Source: Asterella californica
Taxonomy: Eukaryota > Streptophyta > Marchantiopsida > Marchantiales > Aytoniaceae
NCBI GenBank assembly: GCA_036924285.1
Contig: JAYKYS010000005.1
Location: forward strand, 20,372,001 to 20,436,000
DNA: 64,000 nucleotides
Direction: 5' to 3'
Of the stretch, positions 1-11,019 are shown piece by piece. The position numbers and the translations under genes are program-made. Within the stretch, counting starts at the first letter, position 1; each line of letters opens with the position of its first letter. The notes beneath the pieces are model-generated. The model did not search any database. It was given only the letters and a program-made list of their open reading frames with translations, and had not been told where the DNA came from.

Positions 1-925
1 TGTGCCAAGCTCTTCGTTCTTGGTGCCTACGTGACCAAGGAGTCTTCATCTACGCATAGGAGAAGACAATACGTGGATTGGATTGTTGGTTTGGGTGAGG
101 TGAGCGAGTTTGAGCCACAGGGAGTCCATTTACATTAGTTTTTTGTTACCTGCGACCAAATTTCTTGCGTGGTTTTGCAAGAGGAACTCCAAACGACTTG
201 TTTGGAGTCTCGTTGGGTTCGTGATAGCAAGATCTATCTGCCAAAGAAGACGGATATCAGTTTAGACAATCCGTTTGTGCGGTGTGTGCGGTTTTAAGCC
301 GCAGGGAGGAGTTTTGGAAGTTCGGTCACCTGCGACCGAAAATTGGTGATATTTCGGCTGTTAGGAGTCGGATCTGAAGGTTCCTTGGATTAACAAAGTC
401 AGCGGAGGAGACCCTATCGACATCTGAAGTCCTGTTCGACGAAAGGAGAAAGTTCATAGATAAGTCTTTTTCGATTTCTTCGTTACGAGTTTTGCTCTTT
501 TGAGTTCGTTAGAGTTCTGGTTGGCTATATACAGCTTGTGATAGTTAGCTTTAGCTAAGAACTTGTACATGGATGTGGTTTGGACTTGGGTTTGGATCGC
601 GTGATACTGCTGTGGCTCTGTTTGTTAATAAAAGGAAGTTTCTCTTGCTTTGAGCTACGCTTCAGTGTTTTTGAGTCAGGGTTGAAAATCAAGAGTTGTT
701 TTTAAGGGTTTTGAAGTAGATTATAGACCGCTCTGGTCTGTTTTTCAGTTCTGTGTTCTTAGGAAGAAGAATCGACAAGGTACATACATTTGAAGTTGAC
801 ATATATCGCAACGTTCGTTTTCGTGATTATTTTTCTCTGTCTTGTCTCTGTTTCAGCACATAACATCTCCACAGTCAAAAATCTCGCGTTTTCTTGGACA
901 ATCTTCATGCAATATCCGACGCGAT
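1..925 (+). repeat. LTR-like dispersed repeat, copy 1
   Basis: This stretch is a diverged reverse-complement copy of about 36640-37560. Shared landmarks in order: an AGAAGAC-rich start, a block on Cys-free noncoding DNA with the phrase 'ggaactccaaac', a 'gccgcaggga' block, 'agcggtctg', and the final 'caatatccgac'. Homology stops near 925, where the two copies run into different DNA. There is no coding capacity. A size of about 0.9 kb next to a coiled-coil ORF in the other copy suggests an LTR, but I saw no clear primer-binding site, and the left end may lie outside the window. Confidence 0.6.
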
Positions 926-930
926 ACCGT

Positions 931-1205
931 GCAAACGGACACTAAACAATCACTAAAGTCGAGCCAAATCCACTCTGTGTTCGTAGAGATTCCAGATTGA
1001 ACTCACAAAGACTATCCACCATAACTAGTAACTTGAGTATTCAACTTGAAAAACTAAAGCTTCTAAGCTCTATCTACGAATATACCCCTAATGAGCTCTC
1101 TCACTAACTCGCCCTAACGACATTAATGACTTTATCGAGATTCGTCATTCCGCACTCAACCAACCTAACCGAGGTGTTCAAACTGAAGCGACAACTTAAG
1201 CTTCT
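931..1205 (+). repeat. Partial copy of the ~390 bp TG...CA repeat family
   Basis: It shares 'actaaacaatcactaaag' and 'gtcgagccaaat' at its start and a 'ccgaggtg..caaactga' end with the fuller copy at 31178-31574. Only the 3' two thirds are present, abutting the LTR-like repeat to its left. Confidence 0.65.
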
Positions 1206-2096
1206 CATACTTCACATGAGAGAACATTATAAAAAAGGTACAATATAAATGAATTGAAACTTCATTCTAACTCAAGCTGAGGAGCAAAATCTTACTTTCA
1301 CTTAGAAACTAATTACTAACTAGGGGTTTAGGCGAACCGAAATAGCACTATGGTACCAACTGGACTCAAAACTGTGTCCGTTGCAAAGTAGCAGAGGCCT
1401 GTGAACATGGTCCGATGGAAACTTAACCTCTAGAGGCAATCACAACATGTAGGTTAAGGATACTTGCGACACATGACTAGAAATTGACACCCTTGCCGAG
1501 TAGGTAGTACCGAGATGTTCGACAAGTCGTGGGCTTCAGCTGAATAGCAAGCTTCGAGTAATTGTTTCCGAAGCCGTTTTACTTTGGGAAAAGGATGGTG
1601 TTCTTGCAGTCAGAGTACAACGGTATTCTTCTAGACAGAAGGCACTACTCACTGGCAGAAACGAATATTCAGAACGATGCGGATGGTGGTTTCACGGTAG
1701 ATGACAATTGTTCTACTTGTGGATGATGCCTGTAGGTCGGAGTTACTGTTTTCACGTGTTGCTTACTGTACTACTGGTTCATAAGTGACCAACGGATGAG
1801 GATCAGTTTATGAGTACGTCCATCTCTTCACGTTTTCAGTTTTCTTGGACATGCAAATGTTCAAAGGAAACAGAACCACACCAGTGAGGAGGATGCAAGC
1901 ACGGATTACCACACTCTCTGTTATGTGTCTCGCTGTTCAATGGCAGACAAACGAGGCATACACGGCAAAGGTCTATTTGCCAGATTGAGAAGCTGACAAG
2001 ATCATTGTTGTCAGCCTGGACGGGCTGGATTGTATTGCTGACGACGGCCTCCAGTTACTCGCACAGAAACTTGCTTTATTTCCCCCCAGCAGCACT
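1206..2096. other. Noncoding region downstream of FKGP
   Basis: No ORF here resembles a known protein. It lies immediately 3' of the FKGP stop codon on the minus strand, so its right part (roughly 1500-2096) probably holds the FKGP 3' UTR. I did not find a decisive poly(A) signal. Confidence 0.4.
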
Positions 2097-5000
2097 TCAA
2101 GCAGGAGAAAATATCTTCCAGTTGAAAACCTTCACAGGAGAGCCAACTTCAGTCATTATGTCTTTTACCTGTCTCGCTGTTTGCGGACAGGTAGCTAAAA
2201 TGATCGCAAACCCGCCTCCGCCAGCACCAACGAGCTTGTACCCACAACTTAAGTGGGCAACCTGTCTGAACAAATTATCTACAAAAGCACTGCTACATTC
2301 TGGATCGAGTTCCTGATTGAGCTTCCATGCTTCACACAGCAATGCTCCAAACCTATCGAGATCACCAACGGCAAGTGTTTCGCGACCTATCTTTGCAAGC
2401 TCGGCCAAGCGCTTTATACTGAGCACCAAACGTGCGTCTCGTTGTAGATAACGTCGCACCACCTTCTCCAGAACCTTGTGAGCTAACCTTACCTGCAAAT
2501 AAAAGAGCACGCAATTCTGAAACTAGCTTAACACTGTGTGCCTGCCTGACGCGCATCATCGTCGATTTTCTTTCATTTCCTATGTTGACTAAATACAAGG
2601 AAGAATACACTTAGCTACTCATTCCTAACATTTTCTGTTCGCTTCGAACATACTTCTAATTTCCCCTGCTGGATTGGTCTGGTACAGTTTCGCTAAAAGG
2701 TTCGCCTTTCATTCTGTCACTGCTTAAAACCATTCGCAAAACTGGCGGTTAAAACATGACGTAAGTTGGTGACAGATGTTACCTGTCCAGTGAAAACAAG
2801 GACCATACGCTCCTCCAACTCGGAAGCCAAAACGCTGCTCAGTTCCACGGGCTCGACGTTAAGAGTCATAGGTTTGCCAGGATAGCTGGTCGTACATTTG
2901 ATACCCGGGTAGAGAGCCCCAATCTGGTCTTGCCAGCCACCGCCTGTTCCCATACATTGTTCTACTAATAAGACGAGGTGTGCTACTACTTTGTCATTTA
3001 GATCACCTCCAATCACCGTTAACAATCCCTTCACCACAGCAACTGCTAGTATACTCGAAGTCCCTAGACCACTACCACGCGGCACGTTTGCCCAAGTCCT
3101 AATCTCAAGGCCCGTTTGGCATTTGTTATGAGAAATGCCGAGAACAATGAGAGCGGCTTTTATAAGTCGGAAGGGATCATCTTTATGAAGTGGCAAGGAG
3201 AGAGTAGAGAGATCATCAATGGCTGCTTGATTGCCAAAGTCATCACTCAAAGAAACTCCCACGGAATCTTTAACGATCACCTCAGCGCCAACTACAGCGG
3301 AACTGTCTAAGGTGATAGCCATGTTCAGGACACGGCCCACACGCTCGAGACTCCAAGGAGGGGTATCGCTCCACCCACCCATGAAATCAACACGGACAGG
3401 GAGCTCCACCTTCGCATGTCTTGGAGAGTGTACATTAGGAGATCCAGTTACCACAGCCAAAGACTGACCAAACCATGACTGCGGGTATGTGCCTGCAAGA
3501 AATCAGCTCAGGGGAAAGAGTTTCACCTTGCTTGTCAGAGAAGGCAATAAGTGCAGAGGGATGAAAATAGTACCAGCACCCCGTGTTTCTCCTCTATTAT
3601 ATGTATACTTCTAAAGCTAGCACACTGGTTCAACTGTAAAGTTAAAAGCTTTTGCCAAGCATAGAAGGTTCCTCACCTGGTTGTTTGGTCCCCACAGCTC
3701 TTTCAGTTTCCAGAGCAACAGCTTGCCATATTGATGGCTCTAAGGCATCTGCTGCACTTTCCTCCCCACAGGCCCTGTATACGTCCCTCTGAGCCTGATA
3801 AGCTCTGCTTGCAGGTATCATCTGACCCATTTTTGTGGACTTAAATGCACCTAACAATTCTTTACACACTTCTAGTCCTGCCTTGTCCTGCGTAGATAGT
3901 CCTACAAGAAGTCTAGCCAGATTCCGTCTCATTGAGCCAGTATACACACTTGCCTTTGCAAACCCAGCAGCAAGCCGAGCTCGATGCTTGCTAACCTCCA
4001 ACTGAAATAAACCAAAATCCATCTGAAAATGAAGTTCTGAAAAACTTATCCGAGTGCAACTCCGCCAGCTGCTCAGCATTCGCTTCTTATCCCCGGGAAG
4101 ACATCCCATGAGCCACTTAGCAAAGCAAAGTCCGATCCCCGGTTTTACTATTGGGAATAACCTTGCGTTCCAGAAATCCTGGTTCTCTTTGCTTGATGAG
4201 GGCCACAGATCCTCTTCCATTATTCCTAGGTCTGACAAGAACTGAGCCCAAGGTTTTCGACAAAATGTTCCTCCTTGCTGATAAAGTGCCTTCGGATTAT
4301 CGTCGATACCACAACACAAAGTAACACGGTGCTCCGTTCTTCCCCTTAGAGGAACTTCCCATAAACTGTGCCAGTCAGGAACATGTAAATCGCTATCGGC
4401 TGATCCATCAGAGCCGATCAATTTGGTGTGGATGTTCATGACGACACACCGTGCTCCAATGTGGACACTGCTACCCAAGCTGCAATCAAAGACCAGACTC
4501 TCATCTCCAATCGCTACGCCTCCAAGGACTTCGCATGCAAGAATGACCGCAGTTGATGCGACTTCGCATTCTGCAGCACTGGCAAGAGAGCTGAAGTGCC
4601 TTCTTCCAACACTACCACCGTAGTTCATGGCAAGATGATCTAAAACTTCACCGGAGGTCCCAAAATGAAGGAACCTCATATCATCTGCAAAATATCGAAT
4701 CTCTACATGGTTAAGATAGCTGAGGAGGGGAAAGCCGATATAAGATGTCGAAGAATCCGGAGACAACAGAATGCTGGAAAATAATTTTCTGAAATGAAAG
4801 ACTTGTAACGAGTGCAGGCAGAATCATGATGCAGTACGAATACTGGGAATGTTGAGACTACGACATGATATTTTATCCTTGCCTTGGCCTTATTATCTGT
4901 CATGGCAGTCGGTAAAAGAGCAACAACGTGGCTTGATCTGGCAAATCCATCATCACATAAAAACAGCACAAGAGAAAGTCTTGGAGAGAAGAAAGAAGAA

Positions 5001-7371
5001 CTAGTCCAGAACATGCCTGTCCAAAAGAAGGGTGATGCACCAGACATGCAGTAATGGGGATGGGAGAGACCAGAGCAGCGAACTTTCTTCTGCCTTGATC
5101 AATCCATGTGGGTGCTGATCACCTACGAGAACAGTAGGAATGCAATTTGTGGGCACTAAGACCATCTATCAGCTTCTTGCCGAGCGGACGATCTTCCAGC
5201 CATGCGTGACGTGCCGGCACCCAGGCCCCTGCCACCTCCTCGTACAAGCTGATCTGGAGCACAAATACGCTGCCAATTAACAAAAAGTATGACAGGTTAA
5301 CTTTGAAAGGAGATATTCTTGGGTGCCCTTGCGGAAAACTCACGCTACAGAAAGGTCGTCGATATGAAACTGAAAACAGGAGTCCGACACATTCGGATAA
5401 CTTTGTTTAAGACTGCCGAATATGACTAGCACTATGTTGTCATCTTTGTAGACAGTCAAGACGGACGTGATGGTTCATACAGTACAACTACAAAATGCGG
5501 GCAGTGAAGCGGCTTCTGAACTCAAAGCCTTAACGAAAATGAAGAACTGAATCTTCTGCTCAGTAACCAGTTAACAAACAGGTGAAATGAATCTGTGTTA
5601 GAATGCTCACTTCTGTGCCATTGTTGACAACTTCATCCACAGGATTTGGATGTACAAGAGCCAAGACAATGAGGTCCTGCCAAGCTGTGCCCTGTAATGC
5701 AAAGATGCCAGTGTCGAGCAACACCCTTCCAGCGTTGTTCACGGCACCACTTTTGAACATTTCCTCTGTGTTCGGCTTCTGTAACAGATCGTCAACAAGG
5801 AATAGTGTTCTATTGGTATTGTTTTCAGTAAAGGATCCTAATGGATGGTCGGATCCTTTCTTCCATGAAGAGGAGAGTATAACACCATGTTTAGACGCTA
5901 GATCAAGTGAACATGGTATAGTCACCACACACACTCCATCTTCGGGGAGAGCAAGCTTCGACGCTTCGAAGCAAGGTAGAACATCTCCCGTCATGATCAG
6001 CAGACCACCTGCAACCAGCATTTCAAACAGAACACAGTCAGGTTTGCGCAAGTTATAACGGAACTCACTGTTTGTTGATCTACATGAAGGATCAACATTG
6101 TGTGCTGTACTCGTTTTTCGGTCGCACAGAAGGCTCCCATGTTTTGAGGTTGGCTTTTACAGCAAGCAAAGGGCTGCCGGACGCATAAATTCAGTAGCTG
6201 GCGCCCAGTTCAGAGGAGTACTTATGGGCTTACGCATTTGCTGGCTGGATGGTTCAACTATTGTCCCAGGAACCAACCCACAGCCTTACGCTCTATTGTT
6301 GGCTGCAGGATAAGTATGAACTTCATGGTTGATCATTGAAACTGCTCCTTAATCTCAACTCCCATCCAAACTCGATAATAAGCGCGATGTGTGCACGAAC
6401 TGGAAAACCTGACGCAACTTTTCATTAAAAGAAGACAGTAACAAAAAAAGACTCACCTTCCTATATCTACACTATATGCTGAACTCAGACAGCGGTTCAT
6501 TCCAATGTGGCTGCTCTTGCAGGAAATTTTCCTTCCAATCTGAAAGTAACACCTTCCTTCCAGGTATTTCGATTAAAGCTTAATTAACAAACAAGAGTCA
6601 CAACGACCGTTTCACCTTTGCCGGAGAAAGCTTGGAGAGCAAGTGCAGAAATCGCCAGGATGTGATCAAACAGTGTAGGAACTGGTGCATCCGGGTCTTC
6701 ATGCGCAAGGAAAGGTACCGGAACAAAGGCCTTTCCAATGCAGTTCGCCCAAGGAACCCTTCTCGAGTCTCCTCCTGTATGAAGTAACAAGACGTACATT
6801 TGCACTACTGTCTCAATACTCATGTGCTCCTGAAAACCAAATGCAATAATTTCCATTATCAGCATCCACGTCGCAGGCTGCCTGATTGATAGCAACTAAC
6901 GGCTCGACGCCAAGAGCTGTCACAGAAAATTCTGGAAGTCCAAAGTTACAGGAAGACAAATTTCCCATCATGTAACAAGTATGCCGCTGTTTGGTGGGAG
7001 TAATCCGAGGCAAGCGAAAACCCCAGGTTTCAGTTGACCCGAAAGGTTGAGTAAGAATGCACCTCCGATCCATTTCTCTGAGAAGCAACGTGGCCCGAAA
7101 GACTCCGTATAGCGTGAAGTGTAGCAGCTCCTGATCCAATTCTCAATCCCCCTGGATCTGGAACGGCTATTATAATTGTTTCAGGCGCTATGACACCATT
7201 CTGCTTGGCTCGTTCCATTTGACATTCGTACAGTTTAGCTTGGTCGAGGCTCGCAGCTGTCAAGACGATCGCATCCCATGTACGCACCCTCGAAGGATGT
7301 CGAACCGACAGCCGTAAAGTGTGCCAAGCACCTGCAAGGATATGCATAGAATCGCTCCCAAGCGGATCCAT
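2097..7371 (-). CDS. FKGP: Bifunctional L-fucokinase/GDP-L-fucose pyrophosphorylase
   Basis: Salvages free L-fucose in the cytosol: the C-terminal GHMP kinase makes L-fucose-1-phosphate and the N-terminal nucleotidyltransferase converts it to GDP-L-fucose for cell-wall and glycoprotein fucosylation. Seven exons on the minus strand: 7371-7063, 6829-6616, 6008-5611, 5253-5127, 4684-3677, 3492-2783 and 2492-2097. All six introns are GT-AG (184-607 nt) and phases agree at each joint. The joined CDS is 3162 nt, 1053 aa, against about 1055 aa in Arabidopsis. Visible motifs: pyrophosphorylase LRIGSGAATLHAI in exon 1 and GGDSRRVPW in exon 2; kinase motif 1 KVELPVRVDFMGGWSDTPP near residue 713, motif 2 NVPRGSGLGTSS near 821, motif 3 LVGAGGGGF near 1010. 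The start is the ATG at 7371, followed within 20 codons by the family's WHTLRLSVRHPSRV block. The 5' end of exon 2 is shorter than in Arabidopsis, so that joint is the least certain. No stop or frameshift is seen. Confidence 0.95.
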
Positions 7372-8250
7372 ATTCGAGACGGAGTATTTGTTCTAAGCCG
7401 GCCGACAAAATTATCAGCTCCCTGAAGGGTCAAACCCAAGCTTTAATTCTCAGGATTCACCCTACTTGTTAACCTTCTCGGATCCTCCGGTCTTACAAAG
7501 CGCGTACTCCTGTTGACGCACAGAAAATATGTTCCTCTACTTTCACAAATTTCTCGATCATTTCAAAATTAGCTTTGGTTTTGACGAAATCGCTCATCTC
7601 ATCTTCAGCTCGGCATCTCCTCTTCTCCTGGTCCCTACACAACTGATACTGCCGCGGCTGATTAGGTTGTCCTCCCCGCTCGACAACCTCGTCGAGAGAA
7701 TAGTTTCAAGATAATTCCTCTCTCGTGATCTGTTATACTCCTGGCCAGCGACCGACCATCTTTCAGATCGAGGAAAGTCCATCGAGTCAGAAGTGCCACA
7801 CATCTGCGTAACCAAAACCTCAATTTCCCGTGTTTTCCTCCAATACCATCGCAATCGTTTGAGGAACTGCTGCTCAATTCTTCTTCTGTTTACTCACTCG
7901 TGTATTCGCTCCGTCGTTTCCGAACGAGACAGACGAGACTCAAGAGAGAAGTCCACGGTGCAGCGTGGCGCAGTCGGCCAAGTCAACCGACGAGGTTCAT
8001 CGGACGAATGAACAGTCAGTCAGTCAAAGCGCAACAGTGTTGGTCGTTGGTCCTATTGGACGGAGGCGACGAGAGAGACCGGTTGGGTCGAGTTATCGCC
8101 ATCAAATAGAATCGAATAATATCACGCCGAATGTTAGGTCCATCCAGAAGAGCAGTACATGAAATAAGATGGGAAACCATGACCTTACTTGAAGGTGTAG
8201 AACATTCTTACTTGAAGGTCAATAAGCATCCCAAACGTTAAAGTGGCAGC
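7372..8250. promoter_or_regulatory. FKGP upstream region (promoter and 5' UTR)
   Basis: Starts right before the FKGP ATG and contains no convincing coding sequence. Short overlapping ORFs on both strands here match nothing I know. It probably holds the FKGP 5' UTR and core promoter, but I cannot place a TATA box or transcription start with confidence. Confidence 0.45.
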
Positions 8251-8817
8251 GGACGGCGCGTCTGGGGAGTTGGGGTTAAAATCTTTAACGGCGGTTCGTT
8301 GACGGCAGGGGTTAGCATGGAAAAAGAAAGGCGCGCTTTTGCAGGCGAGAAAACTGGCATGTTTGAAACTCCTTTTTACGCGGCAGCTCGCGGGCACGCT
8401 GCGTGTCGACCAAATCGTCTTTCTTTCGTCGAGCGACGGTGCCGCAGCTCATGCAAGCGAGTGTGTCGTTGTGTGGAGCGTCGAGCGCTGGGGCTGGCGT
8501 GCTGGCGTCGGAATTAGTCTTTGGGAATGGAGGGTGGCCGCGCATTTCTTCACCTCTGGTCTTGTTGCTTCGTTTCACACGGTTTGCTTGACGTCGCTGT
8601 TCTCTTCTCTTGCTTTGTTTTCTTTCTTCGATCTTTCTTTCTTCTCTTGCAGCGAGATGGTTCTTGGTTTCCTTCCCGATGACAATGCTAACTGCTCGTT
8701 TGCTCGGTTTTCCTTCACTCCGAGCTTTGTTTTGTGCGTTGTTTTGGAGGTTCACCAGATGGCAGCACTGTGCAGATTCGTTGGAGGTTGATTGCCCTCT
8801 TGCGACGACTTTCGATG

Positions 8818-11019
8818 AAGTGGATTCTTGTCGTTTTTATGTCCGTCTTCGAGATGGCTCGGCGCTTCTTTTGCATTGTTGCATTGTTGCATTCGTCGAT
8901 GGCTACTGACACAAAAACTGACAGCAAGGATTGTACCGATGATGAAATAGTCCTGTCTCCGTGCGCATCGTCTCGTGAGTGCAGCCCCTCACTTGTGGGA
9001 AGTAGTCGTGAGTGCAGCCCCTCACTTGTACCGTCCACTCCACCGTCGTCACTGCCTTCGTCGTTATTGGAGTCTCTTGAAGTGGTTTGTAACCATGGGA
9101 TAGAAGGTTCTAAGTGCGAGGTCAATAGATTTGCTATTCCGACGATTTGTCCTCCTTATCCGTTGCTCTCTTCGCGTTATATGTCTTTCTCGGAGTCGGA
9201 GCTGTATCTCACAAGGAGTTACGTTGTCGCGCTACTTGGCGGCTACATGCTTGACTTCTACTCCGACGCTTAGGTTTAGTAGTTCTAGAAGTTAGCTCAT
9301 ACTACTTCTAGTCCTTTATGTATATGTTTGGCACATTTGTTATACGATGTTAACACTATTTTGAGTCCTAGTAGGCTGATAGTATGTTAGTTATCTTGTT
9401 CAAGCATTGGTGCGCTTGTGCAAGTGACTTCTTACTTGTCTATGACGTTCAATGTACATAACTTAGGATTTCCATGCTGATAGGGGTTTGAGCTCATGGG
9501 TTGAACTTACTTGTCACCCATGCACGCTTTCTAGCTGATTTAAATTAATTTTCGGGGCTACGTGTCGTTTTAGGTAGTTTAAGTTTTACGCTGGCACTCT
9601 AGGGGGCTTGACGTGGTAGCCTATGAGTAAAACTAAGTTGCCACGTGGTTTAGGGTACTAAAGGACAACCAAGTGGAGCAATGAACTCCCATTGGTCTGT
9701 TTTTGTCTTTTGTTAAACTCTAAATTTAGAAACAGAGCTCTAGAGTGGAGTTCGAGCATTTGGTGAGGGATCTTCGAAATCTGAGAGCACAGGGAGAGAG
9801 AGGTCGTCATGCCAAGCACTTCCAGTGAAATTTTCGATCGATTTGAGTCAATAAAGACGAAGTTATGATCAATTGAAGTTCGAATTGTGCCAGAATTGAA
9901 TCATTTTTGTTGGATTTAGGGTTTTCAGTGTCACTTGCAGCAGATTTGAGGAAATTGCTTCAAAACTTCGAGGTTGTGTTCTCTGCCAGCAGGGCTACAA
10001 TTTCCCAAAAAGTTTTGCATCGATTGAATGACTGAGTAATTCAGGGCGGCCGCTGAAGCTGGAGGGGTCTGGAAAGCTCTTAATCTAGAGTAGCGACTTC
10101 AGAGGAGGAGATCTGGAGTTCTGTGTACATTCAGGAGTCCCAACTTCATAGGGAGGTTCAGCACCCTGTAGACTTCAAATACTGTGAGAATATTTGAATT
10201 TGATCGAGCCAATCTTCTGTTCTAGGTTGAGATAGCCAGCTGGGTACTAGAAATTGCCGCAATTTTCTTACTCAGAATTTTTCTGTCCATATCTCCGTGT
10301 CAGAATTTGATCTCAGGCTGAAACTTCGTTTGTGAGTCCAGTAGTACCTCATTTGCATGTAGGGGAAGTTTAGAAGTCTAAACCTTCATAGTTTTCTTCT
10401 CCGTGAGTGTCAAAGTTCGCCGCCGGATCCTATTACTGCCAGCTAGACCTGAATTTCGCTTTCTGAGCATATTACTAGATCTTACACGTCTGTGTGAGTG
10501 TTTATAGCCCTATTGTGACCTGAAAGCCAACCTCTTGAGTAAACAACCACAGCCAGAAGCCCGGCGCTTTCCTAGGTAGACGGATCACACTCCGACAACG
10601 TTTATGTGGATTTTCGTTTCTGCTTGAAGCCGCCTGAGTTTCTGTTAGCGGGTTCGGATTACGTCAAAATCTCGTTTTCATTCTCTGGAGCAATCGAGTG
10701 TTTTCGTTGTATAATCGGTCCTTTCTTGTATGTCGACTGTGAAGATTTGTGGCTTGTTTTGAAGGATAGTCGCTCCATGATCTTTTGTTACCCGAAGTAC
10801 ATCCTGCAGGGGGACAATTTAAAGCCTGTCGTGTATTCAGTCTACAGGCGAAACACGGAGTTGTGCGTCTGTCGGACGATCAATACGTGAATTTACCGTA
10901 TAGGTTGTAAGCACAAAGCGTTTCCTTCCGATGCAGATGCGGCAAGCTGCTCGAGCGAAGCGAGCAGCAGCCACTCCGACTGTTCCTCGTTCGAGGCAGA
11001 CTGTGGCAAGAATCCTTGA
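8818..11019 (+). pseudogene. Replitron copy A ORF1, split by an LTR
   Basis: The left part is 8818-9267 and the right part resumes at 10597. With the DNA between them removed, both parts read in one frame. The left part has a Ser/Asp/Glu-rich start and an 11-residue duplicated unit (RECSPSLV twice; DNA period 33 bp from 8973). The segment ELYLTRSY parallels MLQLIRSYSY of copy B. The right part has LWLVLKDSR, parallel to FCLYLQDRR in B and LSLYLQDGR in C, then C-V-C...C-K-H. A TGA at 10888-10890 falls between the two halves of that Cys/His pattern, and the homologous terminal stop is at 11017-11019. The biochemical role is unknown. ORF1 was recognised only by comparing the copies. Confidence 0.7.
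9268..10589 (+). mobile_element. LTR (solo or remnant) inserted in Replitron A ORF1
   Basis: From about 9349 rightwards this is a diverged direct copy of the Ty3/gypsy LTR at 24606-25838. Shared landmarks include 'attttgagtc', 'cacccatgcacgctttctag', 'ctgcgtgtcgttttaggtag' (one base different here), 'cagggcggccgctgaagc' and a terminal '..gatcaca'. It ends in CA at 10589. The sequence ctccgac lies at 9261-9267 and again at 10590-10596 and looks like a target-site duplication. The first ~80 bp do not match the other LTR and do not start with TG, so the left edge was altered or belongs to a subfamily. Confidence 0.7.

Noticed and set aside
7966..7977. tRNA A-box match (tggcgcagtcgg)
   Set aside because: No acceptable B box at the right distance and no cloverleaf stems, so it is not called a tRNA gene or SINE head.
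8312..8791. Overlapping Arg/Lys-rich and Phe/Ser-rich frames at 8.3-8.8 kb
   Set aside because: Mutually antisense frames with low-complexity translation; probably 5' noncoding DNA of Replitron A or spacer.
8734..9273. Retroviral-type gag of the adjacent LTR
   Set aside because: No zinc knuckle, and its frame continues across the LTR into the Replitron ORF1, which fits better.
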